From NCBI RefSeq assembly GCF_031846165.1, contig NZ_JAVRIE010000003.1:1-64000 (forward strand): DNA of 64,000 bases, read 5' to 3'. The notes beneath the pieces are model-generated. The model saw only the letters and a program-made list of their open reading frames with translations. It did not search any database and had not been told where the DNA came from. A program made the translations under genes and the position numbers. The DNA is from Glaciecola blandensis (GTDB lineage Bacteria; Pseudomonadota; Gammaproteobacteria; Enterobacterales; Alteromonadaceae). Positions 33,416-43,453 of the stretch are shown here, piece by piece. Position 1 is the first letter of the stretch. The number at the start of each line of letters is the position of its first letter.

Positions 33416-34876
33416 ATGCAAATACCTGATTTTAGTCAAGCAAACATTCTTATTATTGGTGACGTTATGCTCGACCGATATTGGACCGGGCCAACGGCTC
33501 GTATCTCTCCAGAAGCCCCAGTACCTGTGGTCAGAGTGGATGATATAGAAGACCGCCCAGGTGGTGCTGCGAATGTGGCAATTAATGCCGCAACGCTAGG
33601 TGCCAAAGTCACTTTGATGGGCATGACGGGTGAAGATGAAGCCGCACAAATTCTGAGCGATAGATTGGCTGCTATGAACGTGCATTGTTCATTCTCAAAA
33701 GTGGCAGGCCAAGACACTATCACGAAGCTGAGAGTCATGAGTCGTAACCAGCAGTTACTGCGTTTAGATTTTGAAAAGAGCTTTGCTAAAGACGATAAGT
33801 CGGATTTGCTCGCGCAGTTTGAGAGTGAAGTCCAAAAAGTCGATCTGGTGGTGTTATCTGACTACAATAAAGGCTGTTTATCGGACCCTCAAGCGCTTAT
33901 TCAAATTGCCAATAAGTATCACAAGCCGATTGTCGTTGACCCTAAAGGTAGTGACTTTGCGAAGTATCGCGGCGCGACCATTATCACACCCAATATGAGC
34001 GAATTCGAAGGCGAAATGGGTGAAGTTGAGAGCGAAGGCGACTTATTAAGTAAAGTACAAGCCTTGCAGAACAAGTGTGAATTAGATGCTGTGTTGGTCA
34101 CTCGTTCCGAAAAAGGCATGTCACTGTTCTACAAGGAAGAAGTGACGGATAAGAAAGCAGACCCAAGCGAACTCAGCGCCTATCATTTGCCTGCACACGC
34201 AAAAGAAGTGTATGACGTGACAGGTGCCGGCGACACGGTAATTTCGATGCTAGCGTGTGGTATGTCGGTTGGCTTGAGTTTACCGGTCGCTTGCCAATTC
34301 GCCAATCATGCTGCCAGTGTGGTGGTGGGTAAATTAGGCACGTCTACAGTGACCAACACTGAGCTAGCTTTAGCAGTGAATGCACAAGCGCATCAAGATG
34401 GTGGCATTGTTAATGCTGAGCAACTGAAATTAGTGGTTAAACAAGCTCAAGCGAGAGGTGAAAAGGTGGTGATGACCAATGGCTGCTTTGATATTTTGCA
34501 TTCAGGGCACGTTGCCTACTTGAGTGAAGCTGCGCGATTAGGTGACCGACTCATTGTCGCAGTAAATACCGATGAATCAGTTCGTAAGTTGAAAGGTGAG
34601 GGCAGACCCATCAATAACGCACAGCGACGCATGGCCGTGCTTGCGGGTTTGAGTGCAGTGGATTGGGTTTTGCCATTCAGTGAAGATACACCACAAGCTT
34701 TAATTGCCGATATTTTACCTGATATACTGGTGAAAGGCGGGGATTATCAGATACATGAGATAGCAGGCGGCAAAGAAGTAATGGACAATGGCGGTGAGGT
34801 ACGAGTCCTCCTTTTTGAGGAAGGTGTGTCTACGACAGGAATTATCTCTCAAATTGTGAATGCTGACGCAAAATAG
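33416..34876 (+). CDS. hldE: bifunctional heptose 7-phosphate kinase / heptose 1-phosphate adenylyltransferase
   Basis: Makes ADP-heptose for the LPS inner core. The first 330 residues form the ribokinase-type kinase (GDVMLDRYW at 15-23, RPGGAANVA at 47-55, DVTGAGD at 267-273). From about 345 on is the nucleotidyltransferase with TNGCFDILHSGH (354-365). The length of 486 aa is standard. It is followed 40 bases later by the first exosortase-locus gene, on the same strand. Confidence 0.96.
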   Translation: MQIPDFSQANILIIGDVMLDRYWTGPTARISPEAPVPVVRVDDIEDRPGGAANVAINAATLGAKVTLMGMTGEDEAAQILSDRLAAMNVHCSFSKVAGQDTITKLRVMSRNQQLLRLDFEKSFAKDDKSDLLAQFESEVQKVDLVVLSDYNKGCLSDPQALIQIANKYHKPIVVDPKGSDFAKYRGATIITPNMSEFEGEMGEVESEGDLLSKVQALQNKCELDAVLVTRSEKGMSLFYKEEVTDKKADPSELSAYHLPAHAKEVYDVTGAGDTVISMLACGMSVGLSLPVACQFANHAASVVVGKLGTSTVTNTELALAVNAQAHQDGGIVNAEQLKLVVKQAQARGEKVVMTNGCFDILHSGHVAYLSEAARLGDRLIVAVNTDESVRKLKGEGRPINNAQRRMAVLAGLSAVDWVLPFSEDTPQALIADILPDILVKGGDYQIHEIAGGKEVMDNGGEVRVLLFEEGVSTTGIISQIVNADAK

Positions 34877-34916
34877 TGTATATTACGACCAGTTTTAAAA
34901 GGACAGATAACTAATC

Positions 34917-35963
34917 ATGTACGAAAGTTACTACGGACTCAATTCCAAACCATTCCAGCTGACGCCCGATCCAGCTTTTTTCTATGCGAGTAAACTGCAT
35001 AAAAGAGCGATGTCTTATTTACAATATGGTCTTTCTCAAAAAGAAGGCTTTATTGTTATCACAGGCGGTATCGGCACAGGCAAAACAACTATTGCAAACA
35101 GTCTTCTGGATAATATGAAAGAAGATATTTTTGCAGCACAAATTGTGACGCCTAAACTCACCCCAGATGAATTGGTGAAGTTAGTCGCGGCGAAGTTTGA
35201 GCTAGATGTTGAAAATAAATCTAAAACACAGATTTTGGAATTGCTTGAACGCTTTTTAAATCAGTTGTCTGAGCAAGGTAAACGAGCATTATTGTTAGTT
35301 GATGAAGCACAAAACTTGCCTCTGGAAACGATTGAAGAGCTCCGTATGTTGTCGAATTTCCAGAAAAGTGGCCGTCCTTTGCTACAAAGTTTCCTACTTG
35401 GGCAAGACGAACTGCAGCCTATACTTCGCGCTCCCAACATGGAGCAGTTTCGCCAACGTATTGTAGCGTCGTGTCATTTAGCACCGCTTAATGCTGAAGA
35501 AGCCATAGAATACATTGAGTTTCGTTTAAACCACGCAGGCTATAAAGGTGAGGCATTATTCACCGATGAAGCTTACGAAGCGATTCACGAGTTTTCGTTG
35601 GGTGTTCCACGTAGAATGAACACCCTAATGGATCGTATTTTACTGTACGGATTCTTGGAAGAAGTTGAAAGCTTCACTTTAGAGCATGTTGAGTCAGTGA
35701 TTGAAGAAGTTCGTTCAGAAATGTACGTGCCTGACCACCGTGCGCTGCGTCGAACTGATGCCAGTAATTACAACGAAGACCAAGCGCGTTTCACTGCAAA
35801 CGGTACTGAAATTCACGAACCGCAATATTACCGCGACATGCTTCATGAATTGGTTGACGCTTTAGACGATGCGTTAAAGCATAAGATAAAATTGACGCAG
35901 TATATTGATAAGCTACTTAAGAGAAAGTATCAGGCCTACGTTAGATTGAAGTCTGACGATTAG
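34917..35963 (+). CDS. XrtA-associated AAA ATPase (TIGR03015 type)
   Basis: An ExeA-like ATPase found with exosortase A loci. The N-terminus MYESYYGLNSKPFQLTPDP is the family signature, with Walker A GGIGTGKTT at 50-58 and Walker B LLLVDEAQN near 130. The last 60 residues are a charged helical tail (DALDDALKHKIKLTQYI). It is 348 aa with no membrane segment. It is the outermost gene of the locus and is convergent with the outer-membrane protein gene. Confidence 0.88.
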   Translation: MYESYYGLNSKPFQLTPDPAFFYASKLHKRAMSYLQYGLSQKEGFIVITGGIGTGKTTIANSLLDNMKEDIFAAQIVTPKLTPDELVKLVAAKFELDVENKSKTQILELLERFLNQLSEQGKRALLLVDEAQNLPLETIEELRMLSNFQKSGRPLLQSFLLGQDELQPILRAPNMEQFRQRIVASCHLAPLNAEEAIEYIEFRLNHAGYKGEALFTDEAYEAIHEFSLGVPRRMNTLMDRILLYGFLEEVESFTLEHVESVIEEVRSEMYVPDHRALRRTDASNYNEDQARFTANGTEIHEPQYYRDMLHELVDALDDALKHKIKLTQYIDKLLKRKYQAYVRLKSDD

Positions 35964-35971
35964 ATAGGATT

Positions 35972-35997
35972 TAGCCAAGTTGGTTTTGGCTATGTCG
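35972..35997 (+). terminator. possible weak terminator after XrtA ATPase
   Basis: TAGCCAA (35972-35978) and TTGGCTA (35986-35992) form a seven-pair stem. A short TGTCGTTTT tail follows rather than a continuous T-run. Confidence 0.4.
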
Positions 35998-36037
35998 TTT
36001 TAGCCTGAGGGAACGGGTGAGCTAGCTGATTGGTTAG

Positions 36038-37702
36038 TTATTTATTCAGTGTGTATTTCAAATTGAGTGATATACGGCGGTCTTGGAGATCGCCGGTTAG
36101 GCCTGTCGCTGTTCCGCCAACAACTCTACCTTCTGTTGTTCTATCTAAATAAGAAAAATCTAGGGATAAGTCAAAATAACGGCCTAACTTTCTGGTTAAG
36201 CTTAGCTCACTGCTATATACATCCGAACTTCCACTATCACCCTCTAAGATATCATCAGTAAACGCGGCATCAGTAGTCCATCTTATATTCGTTTTCTGAC
36301 CTATATTGAATGAAACGGATGTACTTGCTGAATAGGTTCGTGAGAGTCTATCGGACTCTAAATATTCATTGGTTGAATAGCGTCCACTTAAGGAAACACT
36401 AGTTCTGCGCTGTTGTGTACCTACTTGCCAAGATAGACCTTTTCTCAGTATTAACTCATCATTAATTTCAGAGTTTTGATCAGAAAATTGAACAAATGTT
36501 TCATTGGGTGCTAGTTGATAATTTAGAGAGCTAGGTTGGAAGCAGGAGGCCAAATCATTTATGCCATCAGCACAAACAAAAACACCTAAATTATTCGGGT
36601 CAGCGATCAACTGTGAAAAACTGGTGACCTCTTCGGTGTATTGAATTTGAGTGCGAAACCGTTTGATTCTATGTTGAAAAGAGAAACTACCACTTTCACC
36701 GAAGAATCGTCTGGAGTAGTCTGCACTTACTTGAGTTCTTGGATTGAAAGCCCAGTTAATATCGACGCCAATATAACCATTGTTATCTTCATCGACTTCA
36801 ACCGACTCATTGTCAGCTCTATTCCAAGTCAATGCGATAGCTTTATTATCAGACTCTCGCCAAATAATACCTGCACCAATAGAGTTAAAATCGCGCAATA
36901 AGCTAAAGGCTTCACTTTCTGAGGCAACTTGATTAGCCTCGTGTGTACCCGTCACAATGACACCAATATTTCCTTTTACACGATAGGACAGGGCGACATC
37001 CGCGAGTCTATTCGTGTAGTCACCTTGTTCTTCACGATCAGTAATGGCAAAAGAAGTATTCAGTTGAGCGCTTAAGCGTTCGAAATTTTCACCAGTGAAG
37101 GTGCTCGTATTGATAGAGATTACGTTGCTATTTAGCTGACCAGGTGCACCTTCCCTTTGCTCACTTTCAGTGGAAGAATAGTTCACCTGTGTGCGGTGCC
37201 CAAAGTAATCACCTTTGGGAAGGTCTAAATTAAGGCCGAATCTATTCGAGCGTGTTTTGGAAAGGTTGTTAGCATTAAGTAAAAAGTTATCTACTAAAAA
37301 GCCACCGCTGCTCACAGTTTGATAATTTAATGCACCACTGGCATTGAAATTGAGCAGATTGTCAATAAGCTCAACGCCGGCGCGATAACTATAATTTGTG
37401 TAGTTATCAGTGGTTGATAGTTCGTCTAAATCACGTCTAACGTGGCTGTGAGTAGCAGTCCAGTTAAAGTTACCGCGTCTAGTCTCATAATTTACCGACA
37501 GACGAGGCTTAACGATGTAGTTAGTGGAATTAATTCTTTCTTGTAGTTCTTCAGAGAAAACATCTTGGAAAATCGCTTCTGAGTCAACACCAATCGTATA
37601 TTTCAACTCATTGGCAAAGCTTATAGAAGAATAGCCAGCACCAAGTACAATAGCGATTATTGCTTTCGCGATACAGGTTTTCTTCCTTGAATAATAAGTC
37701 AT
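36038..37702 (-). CDS. XrtA/PEP-CTERM-system outer-membrane beta-barrel protein (TIGR03016 type)
   Basis: A 554-aa exported beta-barrel. The signal peptide covers about residues 1-31 (cut near SFA). The remainder is amphipathic beta strands rich in Tyr, Asn and Ser, with alternating pattern pieces such as RRDLDELSTTDNYTNYSYRAG and a closing RRISLNLKYTLNK strand. It probably serves as the outer-membrane conduit or partner for the exopolysaccharide. It is the last gene of the minus-strand arm, 10 bases after the kinase. Confidence 0.82.
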   Translation of the reverse strand: MTYYSRKKTCIAKAIIAIVLGAGYSSISFANELKYTIGVDSEAIFQDVFSEELQERINSTNYIVKPRLSVNYETRRGNFNWTATHSHVRRDLDELSTTDNYTNYSYRAGVELIDNLLNFNASGALNYQTVSSGGFLVDNFLLNANNLSKTRSNRFGLNLDLPKGDYFGHRTQVNYSSTESEQREGAPGQLNSNVISINTSTFTGENFERLSAQLNTSFAITDREEQGDYTNRLADVALSYRVKGNIGVIVTGTHEANQVASESEAFSLLRDFNSIGAGIIWRESDNKAIALTWNRADNESVEVDEDNNGYIGVDINWAFNPRTQVSADYSRRFFGESGSFSFQHRIKRFRTQIQYTEEVTSFSQLIADPNNLGVFVCADGINDLASCFQPSSLNYQLAPNETFVQFSDQNSEINDELILRKGLSWQVGTQQRRTSVSLSGRYSTNEYLESDRLSRTYSASTSVSFNIGQKTNIRWTTDAAFTDDILEGDSGSSDVYSSELSLTRKLGRYFDLSLDFSYLDRTTEGRVVGGTATGLTGDLQDRRISLNLKYTLNK

Positions 37703-37712
37703 TAATTAAGCT

Positions 37713-38681
37713 CTAATTATCCTGACTAGACTTTTTTTCAACATCGGCTTCAACTGACGACTGTTGAGCTGTGTCCTCTTCTTCTCTATCAGCACCATAA
37801 TAACTGTAACCATAGTAGCCGTTAGTATCTGAAGTATTAACTGATTTATTTACTACAAAACCGATAGCCATGTCTGGGTTTAGTCTTTCAACTGCCTTCT
37901 GAATATCAGACATTTTTGAGCGGCCTTCTTCTACTACGACAACTGCTTGCCCAGCAAAATTAGCCAAAACGGCCGATTCATTGATACCGATGAGTGGTGG
38001 CGTATCAATGATGACAATTCGATCTGGATACCGCGTGGAAAACTCATTAATGAGATTATTCATTGCTTCACTGGCAAGTAGTTCGGTTGATAGGTGATGT
38101 GAGCGGCCTGCAGGAATAATGCGAAGCTTATTGACATTCGTCCTAAACATTACCTCACCAATTTCGTAGACATCACCTAATAAATATTCCATTAACCCAG
38201 AGCGCTCTTTTAAGCCTAAGGTACGAAGCGTATTAGGTTTCAGTACATCTGCATCAACTAATAAAACTCGCTTATCTTGCTCAGTCGCGATGCTCATCGC
38301 TAAGTTTACTGCTGTAAAGGTTTTACCTTCACTAGGACGCGCACTTGTTACCATAATAATGTTTGAATTGTTTAGAGTGCTCGAGAGAGCGCCGAATGCA
38401 TTGGCAAGTAGCTTCCTTTTTATCTCGCGATACTCCTCATTTATGTGGCTGCGCTCACTGTTAGTTGAGACGAATCCTTTTTTTTGTAAAGCTTCTAGAT
38501 CAATGTCGAAATGCTTTTCGGTATATTGAGGTGGCTTATCTGGCTGTTGTGATACGCTTCGACGTATGCGACGGCCATTTTCATCAAAGTCAGGTTTCGC
38601 AGGATTGGCCGCAGCAGCTTCTCGTTGCGCTCTCTCAACTTCCTGCTGTCTCAATAAAGCTTTTTCTATTGTGTTATTCAT
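37713..38681 (-). CDS. XrtA-associated tyrosine autokinase (TIGR03018 type, BY-kinase)
   Basis: Cytoplasmic bacterial tyrosine kinase controlling chain length and export. Walker A is SARPSEGKT (113-121), Walker A' LLVDAD (140-145) and Walker B VIIDTPPL. The C-terminal tyrosine cluster for autophosphorylation is present as GYYGYSYYG. It is 322 aa and lacks the membrane part, which is supplied by the next gene upstream; their frames overlap by four bases (ATGA). Confidence 0.9.
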   Translation of the reverse strand: MNNTIEKALLRQQEVERAQREAAAANPAKPDFDENGRRIRRSVSQQPDKPPQYTEKHFDIDLEALQKKGFVSTNSERSHINEEYREIKRKLLANAFGALSSTLNNSNIIMVTSARPSEGKTFTAVNLAMSIATEQDKRVLLVDADVLKPNTLRTLGLKERSGLMEYLLGDVYEIGEVMFRTNVNKLRIIPAGRSHHLSTELLASEAMNNLINEFSTRYPDRIVIIDTPPLIGINESAVLANFAGQAVVVVEEGRSKMSDIQKAVERLNPDMAIGFVVNKSVNTSDTNGYYGYSYYGADREEEDTAQQSSVEADVEKKSSQDN

Positions 38682-40255
38682 ATCGGCAACCTACTTAACA
38701 AATCTATATTCAGAATATCAAGCAATACGAAGCCACCATAAATTGCAATAAGTGCTCCGGAGGACAAAGCGAAAACAGCTATTCTGAATTTGTTTCTGCG
38801 TTTAATTTTGACAATATCCAAGTGAGATACAGCCCCCCAAATAGGGAAGCCAGTGAGATCTTGGAGTTGCTTACCTCGAACTAATACAGGTGATAACATG
38901 CTGGTTAAGAAAGCTACGCCAACGCCCACACCGAAGCCTATTATTAGCACTGCAGTGTAAAATAGAATTCGCTTGGGGCCAGTTGGCTTATCCGGAACGA
39001 GTGGTGGGCGGATAATACGGAACTGGAAGTCATCGGAGGAACGGTCAGCGCTTTCTGTTAAGTTTGAAGCTTCACGGCGTGAAAGTAACTCTTCGTATTG
39101 TGCCTTTAGTATTCCATAATCACGATTAAGTGCCGTTTGTTCTGCTTCCACTTGAGGAACTAAGTCAATTTTTGACTGTAGTTCCTCTATTTTACTAGCG
39201 GTATCGTTTTCGCGCACTTGTAAAGACGCTACCTGACCTTCCAAACGAGTAATTTCTAGTCGAAGTTGGCGATCAGACTCTGTCAACAGACTGAAAGACT
39301 CATCGTCTGCTTCTTGAGACTTATAAACCTGAATTTCACGCTCTCTTGCTTCTTGAAGGGCCTCAAGTAAGTTGGTTGATTCCACTACATCGGGATGCTG
39401 CTCTGTAAAGCGCAGTTTTAATTCATCTAAACGCGCTTCCAAAGCAATGATTCGGTCATCGTAGCGGGTTTTCAAAATCTGTTCACTTTCGTTTCTCACA
39501 CCTAAGCCGTCAGATGCTTGTTTCGCTTTACGGGTCTGGCTTTTCATCGACTCGATTTGTTTGCTGGTCTCTTTCATTGTCAAGCGCGTATCTTCTAATT
39601 GCTGGCGCAAGGCTTGAAGATTACCGTGAAACGTACCTGAACCAGGCAATATATCGCTGTATTGACGCTGGAAGTCGGCTAAGCGCTGCTCACTTTCTGC
39701 AAGTCTTGATTCGTATTCGGCTATTTGGTCATCTAAAAAGCGAGAGGTTGTTTGGGAGTCAGAACGGTTGCTACCTAATGTGCCTTCAACAAACAAATCA
39801 AGAGTTTCTTGAACCACCGTTCTTGCTAATTCCGGGCTTTCGTTACTGTAGACAATAGTATAGATATCTTCGTTTCTTGTTGCCTTTAAATTAATCTCAT
39901 CTGTTAGTGTATTAATTAATTGATTATATTCAGCATCGGTTCTAGTAGTGACATCCAAATCTGCGGCGCGCGCTATTTTCTCAATGTTGGCTCTGCTTTT
40001 CAAAGTTTTCGCCATCATGGCAACTTCCTGGTCAGGGTTTGAGCCCATGACCATGCCAGCAAGAGAAGATTGGAGTACTGAGCGTGTATCTACAAAAACT
40101 TGTGCGTCAGATTCGTATTGATTAGGCAGGCTGCTTACATAAAGAAAGCCTACTGGGCAAATTAGCCATGAAAAAATAATGACAAATCGTTTCTTTATCC
40201 AAATCCCTCGGATAAAGTCTAATGCCATTTGAATGGATTGTTCTAAATCTTGCAT
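38678..40255 (-). CDS. XrtA-system polysaccharide chain-length determinant (TIGR03007 type, Wzz/PCP)
   Basis: Inner-membrane polysaccharide co-polymerase of 525 aa. A membrane helix lies at about 25-42, then the Wzz domain (NQYESDAQVFVDTRSVLQSSL), a long coiled coil at about 165-400 and two C-terminal hydrophobic segments (about 420-445 and 490-512). The ATGA overlap with the tyrosine kinase gene couples sensor and kinase halves of a split Wzc-like system. Confidence 0.9.
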   Translation of the reverse strand: MQDLEQSIQMALDFIRGIWIKKRFVIIFSWLICPVGFLYVSSLPNQYESDAQVFVDTRSVLQSSLAGMVMGSNPDQEVAMMAKTLKSRANIEKIARAADLDVTTRTDAEYNQLINTLTDEINLKATRNEDIYTIVYSNESPELARTVVQETLDLFVEGTLGSNRSDSQTTSRFLDDQIAEYESRLAESEQRLADFQRQYSDILPGSGTFHGNLQALRQQLEDTRLTMKETSKQIESMKSQTRKAKQASDGLGVRNESEQILKTRYDDRIIALEARLDELKLRFTEQHPDVVESTNLLEALQEAREREIQVYKSQEADDESFSLLTESDRQLRLEITRLEGQVASLQVRENDTASKIEELQSKIDLVPQVEAEQTALNRDYGILKAQYEELLSRREASNLTESADRSSDDFQFRIIRPPLVPDKPTGPKRILFYTAVLIIGFGVGVGVAFLTSMLSPVLVRGKQLQDLTGFPIWGAVSHLDIVKIKRRNKFRIAVFALSSGALIAIYGGFVLLDILNIDLLSRLPI

Positions 40256-40278
40256 GTAAGCGTTTCTCTAAGTGTAGT

Positions 40279-40908
40279 CTAAAACCAAGCTTCAGGAATA
40301 ATGACAATGTCTCCAGGGAGCATGTCGACATTTTCCGTAATGTCGCCGTCTTTAATCAGATCTTCGATGTTTAATTCGAAAGTCGTTTGTTTGCCATCAA
40401 TCACACGCACTAGCTTAGCATTATTGCCACTTGCAAATTCAGTTAACCCACCGACCGAAATCATTAGGTCGAGTAGTGTCATATTTTGAGTGTAATTCAC
40501 TGCGCTTGGGTTAGTGGCCTCACCGATTACTCGGACTTGCTCGCTAAACGGCCCGTTGAAACGACCCACACTCACAGTTACTCGAGGATTATTTATATAG
40601 GTTGCTAGCTGCTCTTCCAGTTGTCGGGCAAGCATGGTGGGTGTTCTACCTGCAACCTCAATATCTTCCACTAAGGAAGTTGTTACCTTACCGTCGGGGC
40701 GAACAACGAAGTTGCCTGATATCTCAGGGTTCCGCCACACGAAAATGGTTAAGTTATCACCAGGGCCAATAAGGTACTGGTAGTCGTTCACGTTCGTGGT
40801 TAACGAAGCTCTGGTTGTTGCCTCGGGCAACGTATTCACACTACAGCCAGTGATTATAAATGTGGCGATAAGCAAAGCTGATGTGCCTAATTGTCGCGCT
40901 TTCATCAT
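40279..40908 (-). CDS. XrtA-system polysaccharide export lipoprotein (Wza-like, TIGR03027 type)
   Basis: Outer-membrane-associated export protein of about 210 aa. Lipobox ITGC (C22) closes the signal peptide. The poly-export/SLBB region follows: YLIGPGDNLTIFVWRNPEIS, then FVVRPDGKVTTSLVEDIEVAG and PGDIVIIPEAWF at the end. The frame is open from 40971, but the ATG at 40908 is preceded by AAGGA nine bases upstream and starts the signal peptide. It is the first gene of the minus-strand arm, divergent from the priming glycosyltransferase, so the two arms share a 275-base promoter region. Confidence 0.9.
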   Translation of the reverse strand: MMKARQLGTSALLIATFIITGCSVNTLPEATTRASLTTNVNDYQYLIGPGDNLTIFVWRNPEISGNFVVRPDGKVTTSLVEDIEVAGRTPTMLARQLEEQLATYINNPRVTVSVGRFNGPFSEQVRVIGEATNPSAVNYTQNMTLLDLMISVGGLTEFASGNNAKLVRVIDGKQTTFELNIEDLIKDGDITENVDMLPGDIVIIPEAWF

Positions 40909-41183
40909 CCCTAAATTTCCTTCGCAGAAGTTAGCTATTGTCTGTTTATGATTGCTTTTTATTTTGTGCATATATTAACCCTCAATGAGTAAAATTCGCA
41001 CTAAAAATTTACTATAAACAGTAATCAGTCATTTACCCGAGCGATAAACCTACTATAATGCTCGTCGTTAACCATTAAGTTTATCTTAATTCGATTAATT
41101 ATCATACGTCTAAAATCAGAGTTTTTTAAGATTCCTTGTATTTGGGGCGTTTGAAAATAATTACAGTAAAAGTACAGGGAATC

Positions 41184-42596
41184 ATGGCTTCTTCGAATAA
41201 AAGACAAAACAAACGTTCAACGGCATTAGTGCTTACTGAGGCGGTGCTCGTATCGTATGTGAGCTACATTGCCAGCTTTGTGCTACAAAGCCTTCAGTTA
41301 ATCCCTAAACCCAACACCGAAGCGCTGACCATCAATATATTTTTATTGATGATTGCGATCCTTGTTTGTTCGCTATCGGTTGGACTTTACGAAACCAAAT
41401 TGCGCGAAACCTTTCGAGGGATCATAAGGCGCATATTTGTGAGTTTGGTACTCAGCTACTTTATCGTTGAAATTGTTACTACGGCATTATTCACCCAGCT
41501 CGATACACATCCCTATTTCCTGCCTACTGCAGTCTGCTTCAATATAGTTACCATTGTTTTCTTCCGTTATTTTACTAATCGCTTGGGTTTAATGGGGTTA
41601 AGCAGTTCTCGCATTTTAATCTTAGGAGCCGGTGTTAGGGCTTCAATTATTGAAAACCGCATGCGACGCGACGTCGACCGTTTGGGATTTGAATTAGTTG
41701 GGTTTGTTCCGATTCCTGGAGACGATCGTGCTAACGGCGTTCAAAGAGAAAAGATTATTCATGTCAGAATAGATGACGCTTTCAAACAGTTTTTGTTAGA
41801 CAACGATATTGAAGAAGTTATTGTTGCTTGTGACCAACGCCGTGGCACCTTGCCAGTATCGGTACTGTTTGATTGCCGTCTTCGAGGCATAGAAGTCACT
41901 GATTTACTTGATTTCATGGAGCGCGAACGTGGTCAAATCGTTGTCGACTTAATGTATCCGAGCTGGGTTATTTATTCTAACGGTTTTCATTCGCAGAATT
42001 ATCTTCGTGAGTCATTAGACTATGTACTCAACATTACCCTTGCTAGTATTTTGATGTTTTTTGTTTGGCCAATTATGTTGATTACTGCCATCATTATTTA
42101 TATCGATGACGGTTTCCGCACAGGAGCGTCTGTTTTTTATAAGCAAGAGCGTGTGGGTAAAGATGGCAAGTTGTTCAATATCCTCAAATTTAGAAGCATG
42201 CGACCCGACGCAGAAAAAGATGGGGCAAAATGGGCGACTAAAAACGACAACAGGGTGACTTCAATTGGTAATTTCATTCGTAAATACCGCGTAGACGAGT
42301 TGCCACAATTGTTGAATGTATTAAAAGGCGAAATGTCTTTTATCGGCCCACGTCCTGAGCGTCCCCAATTTGTTCAGCAATTGGTAAAGGAAGTGCCATA
42401 TTACAATCAGCGACATAACGTTAAGCCTGGTTTAGCCGGTTGGGCACAGCTGAATTACCCATACGGGGCGAGCGTTAAAGATTCTTTAGAAAAGCTGAAA
42501 TTTGATCTGTATTACGTAAAACACCAAAGCTTATTATTAGACATTCTTATTCTCATTCGGACTGTTGAAATCGTGTTGTTCGGTAAAGGGCGTTAA
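41184..42596 (+). CDS. XrtA-system undecaprenyl-phosphate sugar transferase (TIGR03013 type)
   Basis: Membrane enzyme that starts repeat-unit assembly by loading the first sugar phosphate onto undecaprenyl phosphate. About four to five N-terminal helices, a CoA-binding-like middle domain (RILILGAGVRASIIENRM) and a C-terminal WbaP/PglC-type transferase domain (KLFNILKFRSMRPDAEKDG, RKYRVDELPQLLNVLKGEMS, GPRPERP). The ATG at 41184 has AGGGA just upstream; the open frame reaches back to 41136. It is the first gene of the plus-strand arm. Confidence 0.92.
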   Translation: MASSNKRQNKRSTALVLTEAVLVSYVSYIASFVLQSLQLIPKPNTEALTINIFLLMIAILVCSLSVGLYETKLRETFRGIIRRIFVSLVLSYFIVEIVTTALFTQLDTHPYFLPTAVCFNIVTIVFFRYFTNRLGLMGLSSSRILILGAGVRASIIENRMRRDVDRLGFELVGFVPIPGDDRANGVQREKIIHVRIDDAFKQFLLDNDIEEVIVACDQRRGTLPVSVLFDCRLRGIEVTDLLDFMERERGQIVVDLMYPSWVIYSNGFHSQNYLRESLDYVLNITLASILMFFVWPIMLITAIIIYIDDGFRTGASVFYKQERVGKDGKLFNILKFRSMRPDAEKDGAKWATKNDNRVTSIGNFIRKYRVDELPQLLNVLKGEMSFIGPRPERPQFVQQLVKEVPYYNQRHNVKPGLAGWAQLNYPYGASVKDSLEKLKFDLYYVKHQSLLLDILILIRTVEIVLFGKGR

Positions 42597-42598
42597 CT

Positions 42599-43453
42599 AT
42601 GCAATCAAAGCCAGCTCGACTAAACGCCATGACCGTGGATGTAGAAGATTACTTTCATGTTTCTGCGTTTGAAAGTGTGATCAAACCGTCCGATTGGTCG
42701 ACAATATCGCCACGCGTTGGTGACAATACTCATAGGCTTATTGATTTATTTAACGAGCACAATATTAAAGCTACTTTTTTTACTTTGGGTTGGGTGGCTG
42801 AGCATTGTCCTGATGTGGTCAAACGCATTGTTGACGAAGGGCATGAGCTTGCAAGCCATGGTTCTAATCACCGAAGAACAACAACCATGACGCGAGAAGA
42901 GGTGTTTGAAGATATTCGCGTGAGTAAAGACAAGCTAGAGCAAGCCTCTGGTAAACCCTTGTTAGGTTATCGAGCGCCAAGCTTTTCTATCAATGAAACA
43001 AATGAATGGGTGTTCGATATTCTGGTTGAGCTGGGTTTCAAATATTCATCTTCTACCTACCCGATTGAACATGACCTTTACGGTGTGCCGGATTGGCCTC
43101 GTTTTTCTCACAAACGAAAAGAAGGTATCGTAGAAATTCCTGTTCCGACTGTTAGAAAAAATGAAAAAAACACCGGAATAGGTGGCGGAGGCTACTTTAG
43201 ACTTTATCCATATTGGCTGTCTAAACGCCGTATCGAAAAGTATATGGGCAGTACAACAGAGCCTTATAATTTCTACTTCCACCCTTGGGAAATTGACCCG
43301 AAGCAACCGCGAGTTGAAGGTGCTCCCTTTAAGTCAAAACTGCGTCATTATGTGAATTTGCACGTAATGGAGAAAAAATTAAACATGCTCATTAAGGATT
43401 ATGAGTGGAGTTCGATGTATGAAACCTACAAGGATGTCATTGATGGTAAGTGA
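42599..43453 (+). CDS. XrtA-associated polysaccharide deacetylase (TIGR03006 type)
   Basis: A 284-aa NodB-fold deacetylase. Metal and catalytic pieces: TVDVEDYFHVSAFE (Asp pair), SHGSNHRR (two metal-binding His) and GYRAPSFSI. The C-terminal DUF3473-like region includes FYFHPWEIDPKQPR. It lacks a signal peptide, as is usual for this subfamily. It starts two bases after the sugar transferase stop and overlaps the exosortase start by 11 bases. Confidence 0.92.
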   Translation: MQSKPARLNAMTVDVEDYFHVSAFESVIKPSDWSTISPRVGDNTHRLIDLFNEHNIKATFFTLGWVAEHCPDVVKRIVDEGHELASHGSNHRRTTTMTREEVFEDIRVSKDKLEQASGKPLLGYRAPSFSINETNEWVFDILVELGFKYSSSTYPIEHDLYGVPDWPRFSHKRKEGIVEIPVPTVRKNEKNTGIGGGGYFRLYPYWLSKRRIEKYMGSTTEPYNFYFHPWEIDPKQPRVEGAPFKSKLRHYVNLHVMEKKLNMLIKDYEWSSMYETYKDVIDGK